Source: Argyresthia goedartella (lineage: Eukaryota; Arthropoda; Insecta; Lepidoptera; Argyresthiidae). From it: 64,000 bases of DNA. The stretch is taken from positions 3,844,001 through 3,908,000 of the forward strand of contig OX463829.1 of assembly GCA_949825045.1 (NCBI GenBank), given 5' to 3'. Shown here piece by piece: positions 27,219 through 36,539 of this stretch. The number at the start of each line of letters is the position of its first letter. The stretch's first letter is position 1. Below the pieces are notes generated by a model. That model made no database searches. It was not told where the DNA came from and worked only from the letters and a program-made list of their open reading frames with translations. A program made the translations under genes and the position numbers.

Positions 27219-29593
27219 ACCCGGTCCCAAGTAGACGTCGTACGGGACCTGCAAATATACAAACCGGCGTCCTAAATTTAAAAAACACTGCGTCACACAC
27301 TGAGTCCAACACTGCGTCACATAATAAACCCCTCACTGAATCCAACACTGCGTCTAACACTGAGTCCAACACTGCGTCACACACTGCGTCACACACTGAG
27401 TCCCACACTGAGTCCAACACTGCGTCACATACTAAGTCCCTCACTGAGTCCAACACTGCGTCCAACACTGAGTCCAACACTGCGTCCAACACTGAGTCCG
27501 ACACTGCGTCACATACTAAATCCCTCACTGAGTCCAACACTGCGTCCAACACTGAGTCTAACACTGTGTCACACACTGAGTCCAACACTGAGTTCAATAA
27601 TAAGTTAAACTCTGCATTACACATCAAGACACCTGATTTAAACGTCTTTGAAGTTTCTTCTAACACTTCGAGGAGATACTTACCTCATGTCTCGTTGCAG
27701 ACAAAACTGTCCAAACGAAAACTATTGTTTTTGATTGACACTGGAGCATCCTTTAGTCTTATCAAGAAAGGTTCTATAGAATCAATGCCAGACTTAACAA
27801 AGGAAGTCATCAAATTCAAAGGCATTGATAATGTCGAATCATCGACAACATTAGGTCATTTTCAATTAAAAATGTTCCCTGACACTAACTCTGTCATTTC
27901 ACACACATTTCATGTTGTAGACGATGTATTCTTACCCTACGACGGTATTATGGGGAACGACCTCTTCGAATACCACGAGTGTAATATCGACTACATTAGC
28001 AATACCCTCAATTTCAAAACCATCATCTTGAAAATGAAATTTAACGAACCCATTTATACAATACCCCCTCGCACTGAAACCGTGATTGAATGTCCCGTTT
28101 CTGACCCTGCGCTAAAAGAGGGTCTGATACTTGACCAACACCCTTCCGAACACTTACTCATTGCAAACTGTTTGGTCAAAGTTAAAGAAAACTCAAGAGT
28201 AAATATCACAGTTATAAATACTTCAGAAGATCCTGTTACAATGAATTCCAACCTCGTGTTGCATATTATCCCTATACATTTATATAATGTCTATAGACAT
28301 TCACCCAAATCCACGACTAAGAAACACGATCCGGTAAATACTACAAAAAATCAAAACCATAAATACCCTAGTTCAGTACACCGAACACAGGAAGTACTTG
28401 AACAACTACGTACTTCGCATCTTAATAGCGAAGAAGATGAAGCCCTCCGCGAAATCTGTTCAGATTTTTCCGACATTTTTCATCTCCCTGGAGACAAACT
28501 GACACACACTAATGCAATCAGTCATGAAATCAAAACGTCTACTAATGTTCCCATCCACACAAAAACCTATAGATTTCCGGAATGTCATAAGAAAGAAGTA
28601 GAAACCCAAATGAACAAAATGTTGAACGAAGACATTATTAAACCTTCAACATCCCCTTGGTCCGCCCCTATCTGGGTAGTCCCAAAGAGACTGGACGCCT
28701 CTGGACAACGTAAATGGCGTGTAGTCATTGACTACAGAAAGTTAAACGATATCACAATCGGTGACTCTTACCCGATTCCAAACATCTCCGAAATCCTGGA
28801 CCAACTTGGAAAATGCAAGTATTTCAGCACTCTAGACCTAGCGTCAGGCTTCCATCAGATCCCAATGTCAACTGAAGATTCTCAAAAGACAGCCTTTTCA
28901 ATTCCCCAGGGCCATTTTGAGTTCAACCGCATGCCCTTCGGCTTAAAAAATGCCCCCTCGACTTTTCAAAGACTGATGAACTCTGCCCTCTCAGGCCTTC
29001 AAGGCATTAAATGTTTTGTATATCTAGATGATATTGTCATCTATTCCTATGACCTACAATCCCACATCAACAACATTTCCGAAATATTTCAAAGACTTCG
29101 TGATTTCAACCTGAAACTCCAACCAGACAAGTGTGAGTTTCTAAGACGTGAAGTCGCATATCTTGGACATCTTATAACAGAAGAGGGCGTAAAACCAAAC
29201 CCAGATAAGATTAAAGCCGTTACGGAGTTTCCCACACCCAAATGTCCCAAAGACATTAAATCTTTTCTTGGACTTGTTTCCTACTACCGTCGCTTCATCG
29301 CAGATTTCTCAAAAATCGCTAAATCTCTCACTTCTCTCCTGAAAAAGGATATCCCATTCAAATGGGAAAACCAACAACAAATCGCATTCGACTCATTAAA
29401 ACAAAAACTAGTTTGTGCCCCAATACTGAAATTTCCCGACTTCACTCAGCCTTTCATACTGTCAACCGATGCATCGAATTACGCTATTGGCGCCGTTCTT
29501 TCCCAAGGCACCGTTGGAAAAGATAATCCGATTGCCTATGCCTCTAGAACACTGAATAAAAACGAAATTAACTATAGCACCACGGAAAAATAA
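27197..29593 (+). CDS. pol: Errantivirus Pol, 5' part (protease, RT, start of RNase H), ends at premature stop
   Basis: The open frame begins upstream of the slippery site; translation is expected to enter at 27209 by -1 frameshift from gag, so the nominal start is not a real initiation codon. Residues 30-133 are a 26-unit NTAS/NTES repeat. Protease: LIDTGAS at about 179-185. Reverse transcriptase: WRVVIDYRKLND, FSTLDLASGFHQI, and YLDD at 609-612. RNase H begins with FILSTDAS. A TAA at 29591-29593 ends the frame inside RNase H; the same frame is open again from 29594 to 31552. Whether this stop is a fixed defect of this copy or a sequencing error cannot be told here. Confidence 0.9.
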   Translation: MQLRFKLNPVPSRRRTGPANIQTGVLNLKNTASHTESNTASHNKPLTESNTASNTESNTASHTASHTESHTESNTASHTKSLTESNTASNTESNTASNTESDTASHTKSLTESNTASNTESNTVSHTESNTEFNNKLNSALHIKTPDLNVFEVSSNTSRRYLPHVSLQTKLSKRKLLFLIDTGASFSLIKKGSIESMPDLTKEVIKFKGIDNVESSTTLGHFQLKMFPDTNSVISHTFHVVDDVFLPYDGIMGNDLFEYHECNIDYISNTLNFKTIILKMKFNEPIYTIPPRTETVIECPVSDPALKEGLILDQHPSEHLLIANCLVKVKENSRVNITVINTSEDPVTMNSNLVLHIIPIHLYNVYRHSPKSTTKKHDPVNTTKNQNHKYPSSVHRTQEVLEQLRTSHLNSEEDEALREICSDFSDIFHLPGDKLTHTNAISHEIKTSTNVPIHTKTYRFPECHKKEVETQMNKMLNEDIIKPSTSPWSAPIWVVPKRLDASGQRKWRVVIDYRKLNDITIGDSYPIPNISEILDQLGKCKYFSTLDLASGFHQIPMSTEDSQKTAFSIPQGHFEFNRMPFGLKNAPSTFQRLMNSALSGLQGIKCFVYLDDIVIYSYDLQSHINNISEIFQRLRDFNLKLQPDKCEFLRREVAYLGHLITEEGVKPNPDKIKAVTEFPTPKCPKDIKSFLGLVSYYRRFIADFSKIAKSLTSLLKKDIPFKWENQQQIAFDSLKQKLVCAPILKFPDFTQPFILSTDASNYAIGAVLSQGTVGKDNPIAYASRTLNKNEINYSTTEK
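27209..27215 (+). promoter_or_regulatory. -1 ribosomal frameshift site UUUAAAC
   Basis: The heptamer TTTAAAC in the gag phase T TTA AAC, directly followed by the gag stop TAA (27216-27218). Slipping one base back gives TTT AAA in the pol frame. This is one of the most efficient known eukaryotic -1 slippery sequences. No stable stem is obvious in the next 60 bases, so the adjacent stop or a distant fold may act as stimulator. Confidence 0.8.
27284..27595 (+). repeat. 12-bp coding minisatellite, 26 units
   Basis: 312 bp in the pol frame, made of units AACACTGCGTCC / AACACTGAGTCC and variants (NTAS, NTES, HTES, HTKS, LTES). It lies between the frameshift site and the protease, where it forms a Ser/Thr/Asn/Glu-rich linker. 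A higher-order pattern (blocks with HTKSLTES recurring) indicates several rounds of unequal duplication. Copy number should vary between insertions. Confidence 0.9.
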
Positions 29594-31552
29594 TTATTGG
29601 CAATAATTTTCGCATGCAAAACCTTCAGACCATACATATATGGGCGTAAATTCCTGATAATAACAGATCATAGACCACTTAAATGGCTTTTCAACCACAA
29701 AGACCCAAGCAGCAAAATGCAACGATGGCGTCTACTTCTCGAAGAGTTTGAATATGAAATTGTCTATCGTAAAGGAAAACTCAACTCCGTAGCAGATGCA
29801 TTATCCCGGTTTCCAGTCCACCCGGTCAATACTTCAGATCCAGATGATGGCCTGGTTGATCTTAGTTCCCTAGAATTAAGCCCGTACAATGACAACCTTA
29901 GCCCAGACTTCGATGCTCTTAATGTGCCGTCACCCCCCCAAATAGAGAATAACCCAGGTTCTTCCCCAACTGGACCTTTAGATCCATTATCCACATTAGA
30001 TGATTTACACCAAGAGGAATATCCTCAATTCCTCAAGTCAATTACCGATAAAAACAAAAACTTCAATACAAACTTGAGAGAGCATAACGCTAAACTGACG
30101 AGAAGCGCCTGTAAAACAATTCTTGTCCCAACGTCCATTGATCTCGATGAGTCCAATCCATATATACAGGAAATCATTGGTAATTTGGACGACTCTGATC
30201 AACTGATCCAAGGTGAGAAACAACTGTATTCATTTCACAAAATCGAAACAAATAACAAGACATACTATCTTCTATTTACTAAGGTCCATCACTTTGACGA
30301 ATGTTCATATCCTGAAATCTTTAACACTCTCAAAGCAGTTAGGAATGAACTACTAATACAATCCACCGAAACAACTGAAATTGGTATATCCGATTTTAGA
30401 AACCCATTCGACAAACACTCCTTTATCAAGATATACAACATACTAAACTATCTATTCCATAACACCAATATTGTTGTCAATATCTACCACAATACTATCA
30501 TGTACCCATCTTTGAGCGAAATTAACAAAATTCTCCAAGAGAATCACGATTTACCTGTTGTCGGACACTTAGGTGCTGTCAGAATGCTGAAAAGAATCCA
30601 AGAAAAATATTTTTGGAAAGGCATGCGCAGTGACGTTGAGAACTATGTGAAGCAATGTACATCTTGTCAACAAAACAAAGCCCTTAGGAAAACCAATAGA
30701 GCTCCTATGCAAATCACATCTACATCGACATCTCCCTTTCAACGTGTAGCATTGGACATTGTCGGACCATTACCAGAGTCTGGCACTGCTAAACTCAGAT
30801 TCATCCTTACCATTCAAGACGACCTCACGAAATTTTCTGTTGCTTACCCAATCCGCAGCACAACTGCTGAAGAATCAAGCGATTGTCTCATCCACTTCAT
30901 CTCCTTATTTGGAATACCCAAGACCATTCTGACAGATCAGGGCACTAATTTCACAGCTGACTTGTTCAGGAAAACATGTGATTTCCTGAAAATAAAACAA
31001 CTATGGTCCTCTCCCTACCACCCTCAGACCCAAGGTGCACTTGAACGAAGCCATTCCACCTTGAAAGAATATCTCAAATCTTTCATTAACGAACATCAAG
31101 ATAACTGGCCTCGTTATGTTTACACTGCAATGCTGTCATACAACACCAGCATACACTGCACTACGAATTACACTCCTTACGAATTGTTATTCGCTCACAA
31201 ACCACATCTTCCAGATTCCATATACAGTACTCCACCTGATGCGTCATACCCAGAATATGTGAAAATGCTACAACACAGATTACAACATTCCAGACAAAAA
31301 GCCATAGAAAATATGCTCAGGTCTAAAGAAAACTCTAAATCATATTATGACAACCGAACTCGTCCTATTCAATACAAAGTAGGTGACTTGGTCTATCTAA
31401 AGAACCACCTACGTCTCAGAAAAGCCCTATCACCGATTTGGAAAGGCCCTTATAAAGTAGTGAAAATACATGGTAACAACACCTTATCCCTCCTAATCAA
31501 TCGTAAATACATAAAACATCACTATGATGAAGTAAAATTGGCCTCACTCTAA
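29594..31552 (+). pseudogene. pol: Errantivirus Pol, 3' part (rest of RNase H, integrase), downstream of the stop
   Basis: Same frame as the 5' part, open for about 652 codons. It continues RNase H (FKWLFNHKD-type and RKGKLNSVADALSR motifs). The integrase follows: HHCC zinc domain with GHLGAVRM and CTSCQQNK; catalytic core with Asp in ALDIVGPL, Asp in LTDQGTNF and Glu in GALERSHS; then a C-terminal tail with DLVYLKNH. It cannot be translated as part of Gag-Pol unless the TAA at 29591 is read through. Otherwise undamaged. Confidence 0.88.
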
Positions 31553-31556
31553 ATCA

Positions 31557-31567
31557 CTTATTTTCAG
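31557..31567 (+). promoter_or_regulatory. Candidate 3' splice site for env mRNA
   Basis: CTTATTTTCAG ends at 31567, five bases after the pol stop region and just before env. The env frame is open back to this site. Paired with the donor at 26039 it would remove gag and pol from the message. Confidence 0.6.
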
Positions 31568-31574
31568 GCTGATA

Positions 31575-33383
31575 ATGCCGCTCTCAATCATAGCGATGAC
31601 TACTGAAGATTTCATTGAACCCCTGCACAAGAGCCCTGGACTTTACTTCGATCCGGTCGGTACAATGAAACTCATAAATGACTACCTGCACGTTGTCATC
31701 CCTATAGACATTAAATACATTAAGCCTCACATAGACAACATCAATGGCGTTTTCGGAACAGCTCGATATTTGTGTCAACAAAGTGACGCTTTGGAAGATG
31801 TAGAATGTCACAATATCATCCAACCTCTTAAGGCTCTATACGATGGTGTTGTGAGAGACTATAACTCTATATCTCACTTCATTCCTACGAGATCTAAAAG
31901 ATCCGCTTGGTTCTCAGGAGTAGGCACTATTCTGAAACACGTTTTTGGCACGATGGACGACAATGATGCGAATAAGTATAACGACGCTATTCAGAACTTA
32001 CAAAATAACGATAAACAATTGACCTCTTTATTGAAGCAAAACATCATTATGTCCACAGCAGCAATTTCAAAAGTCAATGAAACCATTCATTTTATTGCAC
32101 AAAATGAAGGTCGTCTGAATGACGCTGTTGATACACTAGTTTCATCTCTGAGGAATGTTACGGATGAAACACATTCTATGCAGTTTAAAAATAAGTTAAC
32201 TAATGTTTTTAATGTCCTTAATGCCAATCTATTGACTCTGACCTTTCAATTGGAGGATATCACTAACTCTATTTTGTTCTCAAAAACAAACACCCTTCAT
32301 TCTGCGGTTATCACTCCGACTGAATTGTACAATGATCTTGTGTCTAGTATTAAGTACTTACCTAAGTTAAGAGAGTTTCCGACTCCTTTAGATTTAAGTA
32401 ATATTCATGTTATCACTAATTTGTCAGAATTAGTGTCATATATTTTAGATTCTAAGTTGATATTTGTTTTAAGGATACCTCTTGTTTATCACATCGAGTT
32501 TGATTTTTATAAAACCATTCCGGTCCCGATACCACATGACACAGAAAAGCCAGATAGCTATGCTATGATAATTCCTACAAAACCATACATTGCACTCAGC
32601 AAAGACAAATCGAACTATTGTAGTTTTGAAGACCTTAATATTTGTAAACATGCTTTAAAACACACCTACATATGTGACTTACCTAGTTCATCCTCGACAG
32701 TTGTAGATCCGATATGTGAAATAGAAATAATTACTAAGGTTGTTAAAACACTTCCACCCCAGTGCAAAACTAAATTTTTGAATGGTAAAATAGATATTTG
32801 GCAAAATATTAACCACAACAAATGGATTTTTGTTCAATCCGAATTAACTAAGATAACCCTTGACTGTGAGTCCTATGTCAGAGAACTCACAATATCCGGT
32901 ACAGGTGTACTTAACATGCAACCACAGTGCACTGCCTTCTGCAAAAACATTAAACTATTTTCCCGATCTGACATTGTAGTAAATGTAAGTAGGATTAGTT
33001 CAGATTTTAATCTGATTAATGATAGTTGTTGTAATATTAATACTTTTCAAAAAACTAAAATTCATGTACCCGTCATGAATATTTCTAATATAAACCTCGA
33101 ATACTTTCAAAATTATGAAGACTCCTCTAAAGAAACTATTAAGAAATTAGATTCACTTTTGGATAATTATAACATTGTTTCCAACCATGCTAGTTTTCCA
33201 ATCATTACTGTTATTGTGTTACTTCTATTTTTAATTTTCATTATTTACTATTTTTGTAATGGGAAACGTTTTAACCCAATTTCAATCAAATCATTCAGAA
33301 TAACAACAGCCCCTGAAACAGAGACTTCTGATTCTAATAATGATCAAGACCCCATTCCATTACCGCGTCTCAGAATCAATTAA
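31575..33383 (+). CDS. env: Errantivirus Env (baculovirus F-like fusion glycoprotein)
   Basis: 602 residues from the ATG at 31575. A furin-type site RSKR at 106-109 is followed by SAWFSGVGTILKHVFGTMD, the position and character of the fusion peptide in errantivirus Env and baculovirus F proteins. A helical region (residues 130-210) follows, then a Cys-rich ectodomain, a transmembrane segment at about 541-561 and a short cytoplasmic tail. Several N-glycosylation sequons (NVT, NLS, NIS) are present. The N-terminus is only weakly hydrophobic; a spliced leader exon probably completes the signal peptide. No break is seen. Confidence 0.85.
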   Translation: MPLSIIAMTTEDFIEPLHKSPGLYFDPVGTMKLINDYLHVVIPIDIKYIKPHIDNINGVFGTARYLCQQSDALEDVECHNIIQPLKALYDGVVRDYNSISHFIPTRSKRSAWFSGVGTILKHVFGTMDDNDANKYNDAIQNLQNNDKQLTSLLKQNIIMSTAAISKVNETIHFIAQNEGRLNDAVDTLVSSLRNVTDETHSMQFKNKLTNVFNVLNANLLTLTFQLEDITNSILFSKTNTLHSAVITPTELYNDLVSSIKYLPKLREFPTPLDLSNIHVITNLSELVSYILDSKLIFVLRIPLVYHIEFDFYKTIPVPIPHDTEKPDSYAMIIPTKPYIALSKDKSNYCSFEDLNICKHALKHTYICDLPSSSSTVVDPICEIEIITKVVKTLPPQCKTKFLNGKIDIWQNINHNKWIFVQSELTKITLDCESYVRELTISGTGVLNMQPQCTAFCKNIKLFSRSDIVVNVSRISSDFNLINDSCCNINTFQKTKIHVPVMNISNINLEYFQNYEDSSKETIKKLDSLLDNYNIVSNHASFPIITVIVLLLFLIFIIYYFCNGKRFNPISIKSFRITTAPETETSDSNNDQDPIPLPRLRIN

Positions 33384-33445
33384 TTTTGTGCTAATTCTTC
33401 GTAAACTTACTCTTCCACCCCTAAGTTTACTCTTTTTCGGAGGGC

Positions 33446-33723
33446 TGTTATACCCTGTCTTAGCTACCCTTCTGGCTGACAATACCTTTATTTCTATCCG
33501 TCATCAAATTCTATTCCAGACTCTTTTACTCGTTGCTAATGGCAGTCAGTCTACGTTGGTCACTCTGAGGGTTAAGACCTTTCCCTTTATAAAGTATTTC
33601 TAAGTTTAATTATCACGGAATTTGTGTTAAATTCACAATATATTAATTCTAATAAAACTAATTATCGTCAATAAAGTTTTAATAGTTTTTTTTAAAAACC
33701 TTCTGACGCAGCGCGTCATAACA
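33446..33723 (+). repeat. Errantivirus 3' LTR
   Basis: 278 bp, identical to the 5' LTR. A short purine-rich tract (CGGAGGG at 33439-33444) precedes it, the expected polypurine primer. Ends ATAACA next to the GATC duplication. Confidence 0.95.
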
Positions 33724-33727
33724 GATC

Positions 33728-33750
33728 GAGTATCGATTCTGAATCGAACA
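33728..33750 (-). repeat. BEL/Pao 5' LTR, outer 23 bp
   Basis: GAGTATCGATTCTGAATCGAACA (shown here in two parts: GAGTATCGATTC, TGAATCGAACA) matches 18390-18412 of the other LTR and is followed by the ACCGG duplication at 33751-33755. Confidence 0.92.
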
Positions 33751-33755
33751 ACCGG

Positions 33756-34896
33756 TCTTATATTGATTATGTTTATCGGAGACGATATCTATCATACAAT
33801 TATCTGACGAGCTAATTCTATGCCTGTTAATATCATATGCGATCTTATTCCGTCTATCGGGATAACTATGTGTTCACCTAAAACTCAGTTTCTGGAATTA
33901 TTCGTTAACTTAGTTTGTATTTCGCAATTCGGAAGTTGCGCACCCATGTTTGGAGTACCCATCACAATGGAATTTCGAAAGTGGCATTTTGGCCTCGCAT
34001 TATCCTTCTACATTGTATGACCCCTGTGTGAAATACAGCGCCTAGGCTCGGGATGAGTTGGCTCATTCCTATTCAACTTTATAAAAGTCCGGGACAAAAA
34101 AAGGATAATACTCAATACAAGCACAGCTCCACATTTCCCTATTACTTTTTAATCCGACCTTCGATACAAAATCGCGGCACACCGTTGCTTTTGTAGCCAT
34201 TGCAAAGATCCGTTACACTGAATGGAGAAAAATGACATAAAATAACGGAGAAGCAGGAAAATGGAGGGAAAATATCCTGGGTGTTTTCTCTCGTGGAGAT
34301 TTATCGGTGCTCAGACAGAACCTACGCGCGAAGGGAAGTGTGTTTTTTTCGGCGTTCCCTGAGCTATGGGGAGGGGCGGAAATTGCCGACTGTGTGTTTT
34401 GACGTACGAAAAAGTTTTTTAAGGCGCGTGTATCGGTAAATTTGGTAACTCAATTGGCGGTGGACATTTTGGACCCATCCATAAAAATGAAGTTCATAAC
34501 AGTTCACACGCAACATGACTGTTACGTCAGTTGCTGTGGCAGAACAGTGCAAAAATTGTGTTTTTCATTTATTTTCCAGAAACCACTAGTTATTTCATAA
34601 TTTAAATACACATATTCAGTTGTTTTTAATACCTAACTTTAGACGGCAGAACCGTATCAATATTATTTTAGATCCCAAGAAATAGCAAGTTTTAGCCGAA
34701 AAATATATACTTTTTTGCATATAGATCTCATTGACCAGACTATAATATATAAGGAAAAAGGTGTCTTCAAAACATAGATTTTTTTGGGATATGAGAAGTG
34801 TCTCCTCTAAGAGGAATAGCTCTTTAAATATGGGCATTTGACAGTACCCAGTGCCTTCAGTACTCATTTTTGGGGTCCATGATTGTATTGTTTATA
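33756..34896. other. Non-coding DNA
   Basis: No gene or bounded repeat recognised. A somewhat GC-richer patch lies at 34320-34540; overlapping short frames there have no recognisable domains. Confidence 0.5.
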
Positions 34897-35288
34897 CAGG
34901 GTGATTTCGAGGTCGTGATCCCAACCATTTTTTTCAGACTCAGTAAATGATTGCGATGCTACCTGTATTTATTTTAATTGAAACAAAGATGATTCGTTAT
35001 TTACGTATTTTTATTTAAAAATTATTATTGACTCAAAATGCGTGGTCACCCTACTTTTAATATTACACCTTTTAAGAAAACGATACGAAACCTTTATGAT
35101 TGTTAAGTCCATGCACTTGACATAAGTTTTCTTGGGAAATAGTAGGGTGACCATGATCTCGAATTATCGGAATTTTTTTTGCTGACTAAAATAAGTCGCT
35201 CGTGTACTGTTAGTCCTAACATTGTGATCCTTAGGAGAAAGTAAGTTAAATGCTTCTTTCTTGCTCTACGACCCCGTAATCATCCCTG
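34897..35288. mobile_element. MITE with TA flanks and a second internal inverted repeat
   Basis: Ends CAGGGTGATTTCGAGGTCGT at 34897-34916 and, reversed, CAGGGATGATTACGGGGTCG at 35269-35288, about 80% identical. TA flanks both ends (34895-34896, 35289-35290), pointing to a Tc1/mariner-driven element. Inside, TGGTCACCCTACT at 35042-35054 is repeated in reverse near 35141-35153. Non-coding. Confidence 0.65.
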
Positions 35289-35462
35289 TATATTAATGTG
35301 TTGTAGGCTTTGTTGTCTTCTAATTAGGTTACGTCTGTTGTTACACTATGTAAACATGCGCCATTTCCAACTGCAGATATGAATTTTCTGAAATAAAAAT
35401 AAATAAATAAAAAGGGACTCAGGCCTTTAATATTACCCTCTGTCTGGCGCAGCCAGATAAAA

Positions 35463-35850
35463 TCAAAACCGGTCAAGTGCGAGTCTAACTCGCGCACGAA
35501 GGGTTCCGTACTACCGTACAATAATAGAGGTGTTGTGAAGTAAATAGTTTGGATTTTACAAAGCAAGGTTCAAAAAGTTTTCAAAATTATTGGTGCTACT
35601 TTAACACTCCATGTACTTAACCAGGTGCATTCATAAGTTTGTAAATTAAATATTTATTTTATTCTGTTTTATAGTATTTGTTGTTGTAGCGGCAACTGAA
35701 ATACATCATCTGTGAAAATGTCACCTGTCTCACTATCACGGTTCATGAGATACAGCCTGGTGACAGACGGACGAATGGACGGACAGCGGAGGCTTAGTAA
35801 TGTGGTCCCGTTTAGCACCCTTCGGGTACGGAACCCTGAAAAATCGAAGC
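35463..35850 (+). mobile_element. Dispersed element family M, plus copy
   Basis: Runs from AACCGGTCAAGTGCGAGTC to GGGTACGGAACCCTG. It contains GATACAGCCTGGTGACAGAC and the ACGGACGG block. Same family as 15044-15425 and 38479-39115, with 3' fragments at 39870-40002 and 53262-53352. Confidence 0.65.
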
Positions 35851-36138
35851 CAGCTAGGATACATCTTATGTCACCGCAGCTCCTCACTAAGTATCAATTA
35901 GGTCCAAGCTTAGACCAGGATCTAGTTTTCTTGAAGAAAATCTCGGATTAACCCGTAACTGCTGTCTTACTTGTACACTTGAGCTAGCATATCGTTGCAT
36001 ACGTAGTAGTATCAAAGAAACCACAAGATCCCTTCGGTATCAGGATGCAGGATGTAAGATTTGTCACCGCATTTATCTCCCATTTTTACCACGCTTGTGA
36101 CTTACATCTTGGGACAACTTTGTCATACATACATACAC

Positions 36139-36215
36139 AGCGTCACGGCGTTTCCCATGCAGGGTCGCAGAGGCACATTCGTTCAGTATAACCATAGATA
36201 TTTTATGGAAGTCAA
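36139..36215 (-). mobile_element. SINE family C fragment
   Basis: CGTTTCCCATGCAGGGTCGC matches the CCCATACGGGGTGGCAG block of the copy at 12545-12783; the rest is lost. Confidence 0.4.
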
Positions 36216-36389
36216 AGTTGTATCGAGATTAGGGCTAAATCTATCTTTCGGTCCTTGTTGTAAGTGTATGAGATGAAGAAGAAGTTCAGCTTTTCATTGC
36301 AATCATCACTGAAAAAGTGGTTTTTGATCCACAATCAACCATCCTGACATACAGTAATCACAACGATTTGTTGATTAACTGTCACCCTT

Positions 36390-36490
36390 ATCATCATCAT
36401 CATCATATTCAGCCCACATCGACCCACTGCTGGGCATAGGCCTCTTCTCTAGCGCCAATCTCCCTGGCCCTGTGACAATCTCACCCATTA
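36390..36490 (-). mobile_element. LINE (RTE-like) 3'-end fragment with ATG-repeat tail
   Basis: A (CAT)n run at 36391-36405 is followed by CCCACTGCTGGGCATAGGCC, a block I associate with the 3' end of insect RTE elements, here reversed. Short and non-coding. Confidence 0.45.
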
Positions 36491-36539
36491 TTATTATACG
36501 CACATATTTAAGATCTGACGCACTCCCAAAAACGATGGG

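Larger units (their letters stand above)
25233..33723 (+). mobile_element. Env-bearing gypsy-class element (errantivirus type)
   Basis: An 8,491-bp + strand element inserted in the BEL 5' LTR. LTRs of 278 bp at 25233-25510 and 33446-33723 appear identical base for base. The ends are TGTTAT...ATAACA. A 4-bp target duplication GATC lies at 25229-25232 and 33724-33727, the size usual for gypsy-class integrases. Order: leader with hairpins, gag, pol (by -1 frameshift), env. Insect errantiviruses of this class can behave as endogenous retroviruses. pol is interrupted by one stop, so this copy is probably not autonomous. Confidence 0.95.
17893..33750 (-). mobile_element. BEL/Pao LTR retrotransposon, split by a nested errantivirus
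   Basis: Complete minus-strand element: LTR 17893-18412, pol, gag, leader, then a second LTR split into 24736-25232 and 33728-33750. Both LTRs are 520 bp and, by eye, differ at one base (near 18250 versus 25092). A perfect 5-bp target duplication ACCGG flanks it (17888-17892 and 33751-33755), a length normal for BEL/Pao. The near-identical LTRs indicate recent insertion. The nested insertion interrupts its 5' LTR 23 bp from the outer end, which may disturb its promoter. Confidence 0.95.

Noticed and set aside
27284..27595. Repeat array that might suggest CRISPR
   Set aside because: Units are contiguous without spacers, in frame with pol, and the genome is eukaryotic.
27163..27666. Minus-strand 167-codon ORF across the minisatellite
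   Set aside because: A mirror of the repeated pol codons; the 12-bp period keeps all frames open.
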